From the NCBI RefSeq assembly GCF_010669305.1, contig NZ_CP048649.1, positions 868,001 through 932,000 on the forward strand: 64,000 nt of DNA, given 5' to 3'. The translations under genes and the position numbers were made by a program. Positions within the stretch are counted from its first letter, which is position 1. Each line of letters opens with the position of its first letter. The DNA comes from Aminipila butyrica (lineage in GTDB: Bacteria > Bacillota > Clostridia > Peptostreptococcales > Anaerovoracaceae). Below the pieces are notes generated by a model that saw only the letters and a list, made by a program, of their open reading frames with translations, was not told where the DNA came from and did not search any database. Positions 31,989-40,347 of this stretch are shown piece by piece.

Positions 31989-32129
31989 ATGGATGAGAGG
32001 GAAAGGCTCCAACAGGAGTTTGTTGAGAAAATACAAGAAATTATTGACGGACTTGAAAAGCAGAAGCTTCCGCTGCGCGCAAAACTCCTTCTGTGGATGC
32101 TAAAGCGAAAAGTAAAGCGGGTGAAATAA
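31989..32129 (+). CDS. Small basic helical phage protein
   Basis: 46 residues (MDERERLQQEFVEKIQEI ... KRKVKRVK), one amphipathic helix with a strongly basic end. Directly follows the previous stop and its stop shares bases with the next start (TAATG). No family recognised. Confidence 0.6.
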   Translation: MDERERLQQEFVEKIQEIIDGLEKQKLPLRAKLLLWMLKRKVKRVK

Positions 32130-32506
32130 TGGAAAAAGAGCTAAGGTATGAACTGGAAAAAGCAATCCCGGAGCTGGCCGGAAACATTTATCCAACTAAT
32201 GCTCCGGAGGCGTCAAAACGTCCCTATATCGTCTATACCAGAGTCACAACGCAACGCACAAAGACGCTGGAGGGCTATACCAGCAAACAGGCGTTATCGT
32301 ACATGTTTAGCATCATGGCGACAAAATATGCCGATATGAAAGCTCTGGCTGAGCAGGTGGAGGCCTTTCTAATCGCCCTGCCTGGCAAGGATATTGGGAA
32401 GGATGAGATTCATGTCGAGGACGTAAAAATTAATAACATAAGTGAAACCTATGAATTTGAGCTGAAAGTAAATCGTGGAATCCTTGATTTCACAATCTAT
32501 TTTTAG
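32129..32506 (+). CDS. Tail completion / tail terminator protein (DUF3168-like)
   Basis: 125 residues starting at ATG 32129. AIPELAGNIYPTNAPEASKRPYIVYTRV and MKALAEQVEAFLIAL fit the gpU/DUF3168-type terminator. Position between gp10-like and tube genes agrees. Confidence 0.8.
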   Translation: MEKELRYELEKAIPELAGNIYPTNAPEASKRPYIVYTRVTTQRTKTLEGYTSKQALSYMFSIMATKYADMKALAEQVEAFLIALPGKDIGKDEIHVEDVKINNISETYEFELKVNRGILDFTIYF

Positions 32507-32524
32507 CAGAAAGGAAAATATAAA

Positions 32525-32962
32525 ATGAGTGATGATGTACGCAGAGCGCTAGGAACCAAGCTGAAAATAGGCAAAACCACTCCTGTGGCGGTGGCGGGGC
32601 TGTCCTCTATCGGGGGGCTGGAGCTGTCAGCCGACACAATAGATACAACTACGCTGGATAGTGATGGAGGATACCGAACTTTTATTGCTGGATTTAAGGA
32701 TGCAGGAGAGGTATCTTTGGAAGGCTTCCTGATCCCGGCCACGGGAAAGGGACAAAAGGAATTGTACGACCTGTTTGAGAGCGGGGAGGTAGACGATTTC
32801 GTGATTGAGTTTCCTCCTGAAACAGGTACGAAATGGGAATTTAAGGGTGTTGTAACAGGGTTCTCTACGAGTGCAGATCTGGAGGATCCTCTGGCCTTTT
32901 CTGCAACGATTAAAGTCAGTGGCAAGCCAACCCTGACGGTGGGAACAGGAGGTAGCGGATAA
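32525..32962 (+). CDS. Major tail tube protein
   Basis: 145 residues, beta-rich, with SSIGGLELSADTIDTTTLDSDGGY and SGEVDDFVIEFPPETGT typical of siphovirus tube subunits (gpV-like). AAAGGAAAATATAAA precedes the ATG. The stop overlaps the chaperone start. Confidence 0.9.
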   Translation: MSDDVRRALGTKLKIGKTTPVAVAGLSSIGGLELSADTIDTTTLDSDGGYRTFIAGFKDAGEVSLEGFLIPATGKGQKELYDLFESGEVDDFVIEFPPETGTKWEFKGVVTGFSTSADLEDPLAFSATIKVSGKPTLTVGTGGSG

Positions 32963-33264
32963 TGGGATATACACCGATTGAATTGGACAAGGTCCGAAAT
33001 TTCAGATATGGTATGAAAGCCATATCACTAATAGAAAAAAAGTTGAAAGCACCCATCGCCAAAATTGATATGGACAGTTTGACTATGGAAGAATCGGCAA
33101 CCTTGGTTTGGGCTGGACTTGCCCATGAGGATAAAAACCTCACACCAGATAAGGTGATGGATCTTATTGATGATTATTCAACCCTGACTGAAGTTATGAA
33201 GGCTATGGAGACGGCAATGGAGGAGGCTTTCGGTGTTGCGGAAGAACCGGGAAAAAACGAGTAG
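32962..33264 (+). CDS. Tail assembly chaperone, gpG-like
   Basis: 100 residues (IELDKVRNFRYGMKAISLIEKKL ... VMDLIDDYSTL). It ends within a double slippery sequence at 33249-33258, so a fraction of ribosomes should enter the following frame and make a gpG-gpT-type fusion. This organisation is standard for siphovirus tail chaperones. Confidence 0.9.
   Translation: MGYTPIELDKVRNFRYGMKAISLIEKKLKAPIAKIDMDSLTMEESATLVWAGLAHEDKNLTPDKVMDLIDDYSTLTEVMKAMETAMEEAFGVAEEPGKNE
33249..33258 (+). other. Programmed -1 frameshift site of tail chaperones
   Basis: GGGAAAAAAC contains two in-phase heptamers, G GGA AAA and A AAA AAC, just before the stop at 33262-33264. The second frame is open through this site in the -1 frame. 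Confidence 0.85.
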
Positions 33265-33287
33265 AGGGCGGCGGGGAAGAGTTCAGC

Positions 33288-33584
33288 GTGGCCGGAGCGC
33301 TGGAGCTTGCCGCCCATATCGGAATCCCAGTAACGGAGTTTTGGGAGATTACGCCCTTTGAACTTTCTATAGTGGCGAAAGGCTATGCAAAACGAAAAGC
33401 AGAAGAGCAGAAAGAAAGCATTGCTCAAGCATATCTGATCTCTCGGTGGGTATGGCAGAAGAAGATTAATATTAAGAAGATATTTGCTTCCGATGAGAAA
33501 AAAAAGCCAATGACAGATGATCAGATGCTGGAACGCGTGAAAGCGCTTAATACTGTTTTCGGGGGAATAGTTGAGGAAAAATAA
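33288..33584 (+). CDS. Tail assembly chaperone, gpT-like frameshift extension
   Basis: 98 residues if started at GTG 33288 (AGALELAAHIGIPVTEFWEITPFEL ...). No good ribosome binding site precedes this GTG and the -1 frame is open upstream to the slippery site, so it is most likely made only as a fusion with 32962-33264. The helical LAAHIGIPVTEFWEITPFEL region is typical of gpT-like parts. Confidence 0.8.
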   Translation: MAGALELAAHIGIPVTEFWEITPFELSIVAKGYAKRKAEEQKESIAQAYLISRWVWQKKINIKKIFASDEKKKPMTDDQMLERVKALNTVFGGIVEEK

Positions 33585-33641
33585 ACATTGCACTCTAATG
33601 CTGGAATATGTTACCATATAAAGTACTTGGAGGTGTGTATT

Positions 33642-34481
33642 ATGAAGAAAATTTTATGTCTAGTGTCTGTTTTAATTATGGTATTTACACTTATATCTTG
33701 CGCTCAAGGAGAGGATGCAGGTTCTAAGCAAAAAAAGCAGGCAGATAGCAGAACGTTAGCTGAGATGGTCTCAGTTTTTCAAGAAAAAGGGATTGATGGA
33801 GAAGTAGAGGAGCCATTATTTCAGTTAGTGGGGGCAAAGGCAGGGGCCATATTTTATATGGAAAATTCAGTTGTGAAGATTTATGAATTTGAAAGTGAAA
33901 AAGACTATCAAAAACAAAAAGCTGAATATACAATCCTGGAGGACATGCCTGTTAATGGTAAATTTGCTTTAGAGACCAACAGTGAGAAAGCTGAAGAATT
34001 GTTTTCTTCTATTGACCTGGAATTAAAAATACTCGCTGAATTAAAGAATAGAGAGATTCCGACGGTAAGTATAGGAGAGGTGATTTCAGACGATAGGGCA
34101 GAGGTGACTATAAATAAAATAGAGTTTTCCTATGATGTTCTCCCAGATAACACGAATTCATTCTATACGCATTATCCAGCAGAATCCGGAAAAGTATATA
34201 TTCATGTAGATACAGATGTTAAAAACATTCAGAAGCAAGAGCTTAATTGTGACGAAGTCATGTCGGTAAAAATAGATTATGATAATGGCTATAAATACAC
34301 AGCTTTTTCAGTACCAGAAGATTCTAGTACTGGATTTGGTTATTCTACTAGCATAGCACCTCTTACTTCCCTTGGTGTGCATTTTATGGCGGAGTGCCCT
34401 CAAGAGGTGGAGGAATCTCAAAAACCAGTAAAAGTCATTTTCCTTCTAGGCAATGATGAATATGAATATGTGATCAGATAG
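33642..34481 (+). CDS. Lipoprotein cargo gene within the tail module
   Basis: 279 residues. Signal peptide MKKILCLVSVLIMVFTLIS followed by a lipobox-type SCAQ (Cys near residue 20), then a Lys/Glu-rich linker and a beta-rich C-terminal half (ISDDRAEVTINKIEFSYDV ...) like DUF5067/Ig-like lipoproteins. It has its own promoter-like A+T-rich leader and GGAGGTGTG. It interrupts the chaperone-tape measure order, so it is a lysogenic-conversion (moron) gene. Confidence 0.75.
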   Translation: MKKILCLVSVLIMVFTLISCAQGEDAGSKQKKQADSRTLAEMVSVFQEKGIDGEVEEPLFQLVGAKAGAIFYMENSVVKIYEFESEKDYQKQKAEYTILEDMPVNGKFALETNSEKAEELFSSIDLELKILAELKNREIPTVSIGEVISDDRAEVTINKIEFSYDVLPDNTNSFYTHYPAESGKVYIHVDTDVKNIQKQELNCDEVMSVKIDYDNGYKYTAFSVPEDSSTGFGYSTSIAPLTSLGVHFMAECPQEVEESQKPVKVIFLLGNDEYEYVIR

Positions 34482-34581
34482 AAGATTTGGCTATAAAGTA
34501 CTCTGAACAAGAAAATATATGACGGTATGTTGTATAATAGTGGAAAAGGTGTTGTTATTTTTAGTGAGGTGGTGTACTATT

Positions 34582-35331
34582 ATGGGAATTTTCTTGGTAG
34601 AAAAATGCAGTTTGTGTGGGAATACGGATCAAGGCGCAGATATTGCAGATGGTTACCTATGTCGGAGTTGTCTGAAAAGGTGCGGGCCTTTTCTACCTCA
34701 TCTGGCACTAAAAACAAAAAATTTAAAACAAGCGGAAAAAGCGATGAATCTTAATGAAATAAATAAAAGCCGACTTTCGGAGTTTTCGGCAACAAAAGTA
34801 ATTGGGCAATGCGCAGAATTTGATGAAAATAATCGATACTGGATGGGATTAAGGAACGGACCTACGAAGTCATGGCTAGATCCTATAGTATATAAATTTG
34901 ATGATATTGTTAATTTTGAATTGCTTGAAGATGGTGAGAGCGTTACAAAAGGCGGTTTGGGCATGGCAGCTATTGGAGGTCTTGTATATGGGGGCGTCGG
35001 AGCTATAGTTGGGAGTGTTGTTGGCAAAAAGAAGACGAAATCGTCCGTTAACAGTTTGAAAATTAAAATTACCGTGAGAAACAATGACGACCCAGCTGCT
35101 TATATTGATATTTTTAACAAGAAGTTGATGGCAGACTCTTCTCTATATAGACAATATTTTAGCGAAGCGCAAGAAATTTTATCAATGCTATCAATTATAA
35201 CGGAATCAAATAAACCTTGTGAACCAAAAACATCTGTTGCTGATGAATTGTTAAAATTTAAGGAATTACTTGACGCAGGCATATTGACACAAGACGAATT
35301 TAATCGTGAAAAAGAAAAACTTTTAAAATAA
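34582..35331 (+). CDS. SHOCT-domain protein, cargo gene within the tail module
   Basis: 249 residues. An N-terminal zinc ribbon CSLCGNTDQGADIADGYLCRSC (DUF4428-like), a middle domain (residues about 60-120), a Gly-rich hydrophobic hairpin GMAAIGGLVYGGVGAIVGSVVG (about 133-154) and a C-terminal SHOCT motif DELLKFKELLDAGILTQDEFNREK. ATG 34582 behind GAGGTGGTG. Function unknown; SHOCT modules are oligomerisation motifs in membrane-linked proteins. Confidence 0.75.
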   Translation: MGIFLVEKCSLCGNTDQGADIADGYLCRSCLKRCGPFLPHLALKTKNLKQAEKAMNLNEINKSRLSEFSATKVIGQCAEFDENNRYWMGLRNGPTKSWLDPIVYKFDDIVNFELLEDGESVTKGGLGMAAIGGLVYGGVGAIVGSVVGKKKTKSSVNSLKIKITVRNNDDPAAYIDIFNKKLMADSSLYRQYFSEAQEILSMLSIITESNKPCEPKTSVADELLKFKELLDAGILTQDEFNREKEKLLK

Positions 35332-35340
35332 GATTTATTA

Positions 35341-35369
35341 AAAAGCACTCTTCTAGGGGTGCTTTTTCT
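35341..35369 (+). terminator. Intrinsic terminator of the cargo unit
   Basis: AAAAGCACTC / GGGTGCTTTTT stem-loop with T-run, closing the two-gene insertion before the tape measure gene. Confidence 0.75.
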
Positions 35370-35394
35370 ATTGCCTGAAAGGAGGTGAAAACAG

Positions 35395-38016
35395 GTGGCG
35401 AAAAGTAATTTTATAGTAAGAGGCGGAGCTGACTTCTCTGGCATTAAGAAGGGCCTAGATCAGACCCAGAAGTGGCTAGCTAGTTTTCAGAGCAATATCA
35501 GTAGATCATTGAAAGTCGCGGGAACTGGCATTAAGAAGGGCCTAGATCAGACCCAGAAGCGGCTAGCTAGTTTTCAGAGCAATATCAGTAGATCATTGAA
35601 AGTTGCGGGAGCTGTCTTGGGCGGCCTAGCAGTTGGTAAACTTGTTAAAGATTCTACGGCTATGGCCATGGGCGTTGAAAGTGCTATTGACAATATTGGC
35701 CGAAATATGGGCAGCTCCTCTGCCGCCTTTAATAAATGGGCGGAAACCCAATCAAAAGCTTTTGGAATGGCGAAGGCCGATGCTTACAAATACGGCTCCA
35801 CCTTTTCCAACCTCCTCAGCAGTTTTTCGGGAAGCACAAAGCAAACAGCTGATAGCACTCAGGAGCTGATGAAGGCTGCCGCTGTCATATCAAGTAAAAC
35901 AGGTAGAAGCTATGAAGACACGGCTGAAAGAATCCGATCTGGTATGCTGGGATCCACCGAGGCGATTGAGGACTTAGGTGTTTACACGAATGTTTCTATG
36001 ATTGAGAGTACAGATGCCTTTAAAAAGTTTGCAAACGGTAAGTCTTGGGCACAGCTTGATTTCCAGGTGCAACAGCAGATAAGACTTGCGGCGATACTAG
36101 AGCAGACCTATGCTCGTTACGGAGATACCCTGGCTGATACCACACAGACCAGGCAAGCCATGTTTATTGCGAGCCTGAAGAATATCCAGCTGAATCTCGG
36201 ACAGGCTTTTTTGCCTATATATAATGCCGTGCTACCGGTACTAACAGCACTTTCGAATAAGATAGAGGCGGTGACTTCTAAACTCAAATACTTCACCCAA
36301 GCGATTTTCGGAAAAGCTGTAGCAGGGCCAGTAGCTAAAACGGAAGAACAGGCTGCCGCAATCGCTGGAGTAGGAGATGCAGCAGAAACCGCAGGAAAAA
36401 AGGCAGCGGCAGCAGGAAAAAAGGCAAAAGGTTCTGTTGCTGGATTTGATGAAATCAACTCCCTTGCTGATCCATCCGATTCGTCCGGAAGCGGAGAGAG
36501 TTCCTCTGGGGCCGCCATCGCAGAACCGGTTACTGATATTGAGGTGGGGGAAGACACAAGTGTAAGCTCAGACTTTGAAAGTGCGATTTCTGCCATGAAG
36601 AACCGAATAGGGGAAATCAAATCGTATATTGATACATATTTGGCGCCGCCATTTCAGGAAGCGATAGAGTTGATAAAGCCCAAAATTGGAGAATTTCAAT
36701 CTATTTTAGCAGGAGTATGGGCCGACATAGGAGCCCATGGTGCTCCGTTAAAGAACTGGTTCATGTCAGACTTTACACCTTTTTTACAAAACGTAATTAA
36801 GTCGATGGGCATTGTTGTTTCTGGACTTTTTGACAGTTTTAATATGGTCTTTTCGGACATTTGGAAACGTGCGGTATATCCCACTTTAACCAACTTTATA
36901 TCTGTTGGATTGCCAGTGCTTACAGACTTCTTAAATAAAGCTGTAAGTCTCTTTACAGTCCTATTTGAAGAAGTAAAGAAAATCTTTGATATGATATGGT
37001 CTGAGGCGGTTGCTCCGGCGTTAAGTCTTGTAACTAAAATCTGGATTGATACGGTCAATGTTATTGCAGCGACCTGGAATGAATATGGAAACCCAATCTT
37101 TGAAGGAATAAAAACAGCGTTTACACTAGTAGGAGAACTACTCAGGACTGTATGGGAAACCACTTTGAAACCGGTATTCGATACATTCATGGAAACGGTA
37201 GATTGGCTCTGGAGCAAACACCTCAAACCGCTGCTCAGTAATGTTACGAGTTTGGTGGCTGAATTTATTGTCTGTGCCCTAAAAATAATCAATGAATTTA
37301 TTCTGCCGCTTGTAAAAGAGTTTGTGGAGAGATTTGGTCCGCCGATAGCTGTAGTATTTGGCACAATAGTAAGCGTACTAGGTACTTTTCTTGCCGTTGC
37401 CGCTGACGTGATTGGCGCTGTAATTACGGTGCTTAAAGGCCTTATCCAATTTATCACGGGTGTCCTTACAGGAGACTGGTCCAAGGCATGGGAAGGGATA
37501 GTAAACATATTCAAGGGAATCTTTGAAGGAATTGGCGGTATTGTACACGGCGTGGTGAACATCGTTATTGATCTCATTAATGGGATGATACAAGCTGTAA
37601 CCGTCGGGCTAAACTACGTCATTGATAAACTGAACTCGATCCAGATATCTATTCCAGATTGGGTTCCGGATATTGGCGGCAGAACCTTTGGAATTAATAT
37701 AGATAAAATCACAGCCCCAACAATCCCTAAACTTGCAAAAGGCGGCATTACAAATGGCCCGACATTGGCTATGATTGGAGACAATCCTGGAGGTCGGGAA
37801 GTTGTTTCTCCTCTTGACGATCTTACAAACATGATAGCCAGTGCTGTGGGCAGTGCCATGATGGGGGCGATGCAGTTTTCCGGAGCCGAACCTGAAAGAG
37901 GAGACGGGGATATTATCATAAACCTTAATGACCGAGAATTGGCCAGGGCCTCTTTAAAATCGCTGAACAAAGAAGCTACACTACTTGGATATAAACCGAT
38001 TCTACAGACCATATAA
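35395..38016 (+). CDS. Tail tape measure protein
   Basis: 873 residues, the longest phage gene. GTG start behind AAAGGAGGTGAAAAC. The N-terminus carries a near-exact 29-residue tandem duplication (about 16-73). Then come helical regions, SGSTKQTADSTQELMKAAAVIS, an Ala-rich part (KKAAAAGKKAKGSVAGFDEI), several hydrophobic helices (about 640-740, e.g. VVFGTIVSVLGTFLAVAADVIGAV) and the C-terminal RTFGINIDKITAPTIPKLAKGG. It sets tail length and takes part in DNA ejection. Confidence 0.95.
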   Translation: MAKSNFIVRGGADFSGIKKGLDQTQKWLASFQSNISRSLKVAGTGIKKGLDQTQKRLASFQSNISRSLKVAGAVLGGLAVGKLVKDSTAMAMGVESAIDNIGRNMGSSSAAFNKWAETQSKAFGMAKADAYKYGSTFSNLLSSFSGSTKQTADSTQELMKAAAVISSKTGRSYEDTAERIRSGMLGSTEAIEDLGVYTNVSMIESTDAFKKFANGKSWAQLDFQVQQQIRLAAILEQTYARYGDTLADTTQTRQAMFIASLKNIQLNLGQAFLPIYNAVLPVLTALSNKIEAVTSKLKYFTQAIFGKAVAGPVAKTEEQAAAIAGVGDAAETAGKKAAAAGKKAKGSVAGFDEINSLADPSDSSGSGESSSGAAIAEPVTDIEVGEDTSVSSDFESAISAMKNRIGEIKSYIDTYLAPPFQEAIELIKPKIGEFQSILAGVWADIGAHGAPLKNWFMSDFTPFLQNVIKSMGIVVSGLFDSFNMVFSDIWKRAVYPTLTNFISVGLPVLTDFLNKAVSLFTVLFEEVKKIFDMIWSEAVAPALSLVTKIWIDTVNVIAATWNEYGNPIFEGIKTAFTLVGELLRTVWETTLKPVFDTFMETVDWLWSKHLKPLLSNVTSLVAEFIVCALKIINEFILPLVKEFVERFGPPIAVVFGTIVSVLGTFLAVAADVIGAVITVLKGLIQFITGVLTGDWSKAWEGIVNIFKGIFEGIGGIVHGVVNIVIDLINGMIQAVTVGLNYVIDKLNSIQISIPDWVPDIGGRTFGINIDKITAPTIPKLAKGGITNGPTLAMIGDNPGGREVVSPLDDLTNMIASAVGSAMMGAMQFSGAEPERGDGDIIINLNDRELARASLKSLNKEATLLGYKPILQTI
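35440..35613 (+). repeat. 87-bp in-frame tandem duplication in the tape measure gene
   Basis: 35440-35526 and 35527-35613 differ at only a few bases (for example TGG/CGG, GTC/GTT, ACT/GCT). Both encode IKKGLDQTQK-W/R-LASF followed by QSNISRSLKVAG. Confidence 0.9.
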
Positions 38017-38028
38017 GGAGGGGAGAAA

Positions 38029-38373
38029 ATGTTAAAAATAAAAGGAATAGATATGCCAACTCCTTCCGAGCTGAAGGTTGGTATTCAAGACCTTTCTAAG
38101 GCAGAAAGAGCCGCTAATGGGCAGATGTTTATTGAGCGGGTTGCCACCAAACGAAAACTGGAGCCGACCTGGCAGTATCTATCTAATGACGATCTAAGTA
38201 GGTTATTTCAAGCCGTTTCGGGTGTGTTTTTTCAGGTAGAATACATAGACCCTCAGGATAATGCAAAAAAGACGGGAACCTTTTATGCAGGAGACCGAAA
38301 GGCCGGGGCGTTGGATTATCGCAACGGTGTTATACGATATAAAGATATTTCCGTAAGCCTGGTGGAGAGGTGA
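38029..38373 (+). CDS. DUF6711-family phage tail protein
   Basis: 114 residues (IKGIDMPTPSELKVGIQDLSKAERAANG ... YRNGVIRYKDISVSLVER), a small beta-rich tail protein typically found after the tape measure gene. AAGGAGGGGAG precedes the ATG. Confidence 0.8.
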   Translation: MLKIKGIDMPTPSELKVGIQDLSKAERAANGQMFIERVATKRKLEPTWQYLSNDDLSRLFQAVSGVFFQVEYIDPQDNAKKTGTFYAGDRKAGALDYRNGVIRYKDISVSLVER

Positions 38374-38377
38374 TTAC

Positions 38378-39916
38378 ATGCAGTCATTAAGTCAAAACCC
38401 ATACAGCCCCGAAAGATGGTCAAATATCAAGGTTAGCTTTGAGCTGGTTGACGTTGATGCGGCGGAGAATGCAGCCGCTTCCGTCACGAGTGAAGCGGCA
38501 ATATCGGAGCTTGCGCAGACCCATGATCGAGTAGATGGTATGGACAAAAGGCTAGCATCACTTGAACATAATTACTTCGTCCTGGATGGTTCGTATATTC
38601 TACCTGATGAAAGGGATAACGGACAGGTTGGATGGTGGAGCGGAGAAATGTCAGAAGCTGATGGCACTTTCACTAACCCACAAGTATTGGAATTTAATTT
38701 TACTTCGGGCCAATCCTCCATCGGTTTTACCATAGTGTTCGATGATAAGGCATATCAGTACGCATCAGATTTTTCCGTAGAAGCTTACGACGGCGACGGC
38801 GTGCTCCTGGGTGAGGACGTTGTAGCAGGAAACAACCAGACTGTGTATATTTCTGATACTCCGGTAGATGGATACAGAAAAGTTAAGCTTACCTTCTTAA
38901 AAACCCCTATTCCATATCGCCGAGTACGAATCGCAGAAGTGGTCTTTGGTATAGTGCAGATGTTTGACGACACCAATACAACGGAGCTGAATCTTCTGTA
39001 TGAGATTTCTCCGTGGATGGAGAATATCCCAACTAATGAACTTTCTATAACTGTAGAAAACCTTGATCGGCGCTACAACATGATTAACCCTCAGGGAATC
39101 TATAAGTATCTGCAAGAGGGTCAAGCACTGGATATCGCAATAGGTGTCGGTGAGACCCAGTATTCAATTGAACAGGTCAACATGGGGAGAGTTTACTATA
39201 CCTCCTCCAGTGCCGAAGATAAATCTATGACGGCAAAGCTATTGGCCCACGACTGGTTCTATTTCATGGAGGGTATCTGTCGAATTGGAACTACCGGGAC
39301 CTGGGTAGTTGCTGAGGCGGTTGCGGCGGTAATTGTAGATAGCGAACTGCCAATTATGACTAATATTCCAGCCCCCGTGGGAGCAAGAATCATAGGCAGG
39401 TGCATCCCACCTGATGTCACGCATAAAGAGGCTATTCGGCTAATTGCCCAGGCAGCTGGAGCGGTCTGCTTTTTCAATCGAGAGGATGAACTGGAATTTG
39501 TAGAGCTCGCACTAAGTACTACAGCGGATACCTTAGATAATAGCAAGCTTACCGAGCCCGCCAAGGTGTCGGTAGCGGACCGTATAAACAAGGTGGAGGT
39601 TACTTCTCGGGATGAATACGCTGATATAGAGGCGATTTACACCGCCTCAAACAAGGAGGCGGGGGAAGTGGACAAAGTACAGACTGTCAACAATCCGCTT
39701 GTAATTAGTTCCGATACGGCAGAATGGATTTTGGACGTTTTACAGAAGCGAATTACTTACAGCCTTCCAGAGAGGGGCAACCCGGCTCGGGAGGTAGGAG
39801 ATACCGTCAAGATTTATGATGCTTATAACGAGAATCGAAATGCCATTACAACCCAAGAAGAATTTTGGTATAGTGGGTACTTAAAGGCCAACACAGAAGC
39901 ATGGGAGGGGATGTGA
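38378..39916 (+). CDS. Phage tail protein (distal tail / Tal-like)
   Basis: 512 residues. The N-terminal region (to about 65) is helical (SQNPYSPERWSNIKVSFELVDVDA ...), a beta-sandwich-like domain follows (about 70-190), and the second half contains VTENLDRRYN-type and VEVTSRDEYADIEAIYTASN segments seen in tail-hub proteins of Clostridia siphophages. The stop overlaps the next ATG. Exact role uncertain. Confidence 0.7.
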   Translation: MQSLSQNPYSPERWSNIKVSFELVDVDAAENAAASVTSEAAISELAQTHDRVDGMDKRLASLEHNYFVLDGSYILPDERDNGQVGWWSGEMSEADGTFTNPQVLEFNFTSGQSSIGFTIVFDDKAYQYASDFSVEAYDGDGVLLGEDVVAGNNQTVYISDTPVDGYRKVKLTFLKTPIPYRRVRIAEVVFGIVQMFDDTNTTELNLLYEISPWMENIPTNELSITVENLDRRYNMINPQGIYKYLQEGQALDIAIGVGETQYSIEQVNMGRVYYTSSSAEDKSMTAKLLAHDWFYFMEGICRIGTTGTWVVAEAVAAVIVDSELPIMTNIPAPVGARIIGRCIPPDVTHKEAIRLIAQAAGAVCFFNREDELEFVELALSTTADTLDNSKLTEPAKVSVADRINKVEVTSRDEYADIEAIYTASNKEAGEVDKVQTVNNPLVISSDTAEWILDVLQKRITYSLPERGNPAREVGDTVKIYDAYNENRNAITTQEEFWYSGYLKANTEAWEGM

Positions 39917-40347
39917 TGCCGCTGATACAACCAATTACAAATCGTACCTTGGCAGACGTCATCTATGCCGATGCCAGGCCGGACAATCAGGAAGCAAGCA
40001 AGGGAGCTCTAAATTATACGGACCTAAATCGCATTGAGAGCAACTGCGCCTATCTGGCCGGGCAGCTCAATACCTACGGGTATAGCATTGACATAACAGT
40101 CAAAACCGACTGGATTATGCAGGACTTTCCATACCAGGGGCAGATAGACCGAATCCGGCACAATGTGGATGCCTTGCTCGACGCCCTTTATCGTCTGCCG
40201 GATAGCCCGCAAATTCGATACTGGAATAGCCTGGATTGGAATGATATAAATAGCTTAGAGCAGAACCTTAAAAATATAGATACATTGCTACAGCGCATGG
40301 CCGCTGTTTTTTTACGCTGCGGCGACGCTCATGGAGGTGACAGATAA
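39916..40347 (+). CDS. Phage tail protein of unknown function
   Basis: 143 residues, ATG 39916 overlapping the previous stop, ribosome binding site GGGAGGGGATGTG. Helical, with paired Asp/Asn/Trp segments (YWNSLDWNDINSLEQNLKNIDTLLQ). Commonly seen between hub and fibre genes; no assigned role. Confidence 0.65.
   Translation: MPLIQPITNRTLADVIYADARPDNQEASKGALNYTDLNRIESNCAYLAGQLNTYGYSIDITVKTDWIMQDFPYQGQIDRIRHNVDALLDALYRLPDSPQIRYWNSLDWNDINSLEQNLKNIDTLLQRMAAVFLRCGDAHGGDR

Noticed and set aside
36117..37577. Long Ser/Ala-rich open frames on the minus strand
   Set aside because: Antisense shadows of the tape measure gene, without ribosome binding sites or neighbours on that strand.
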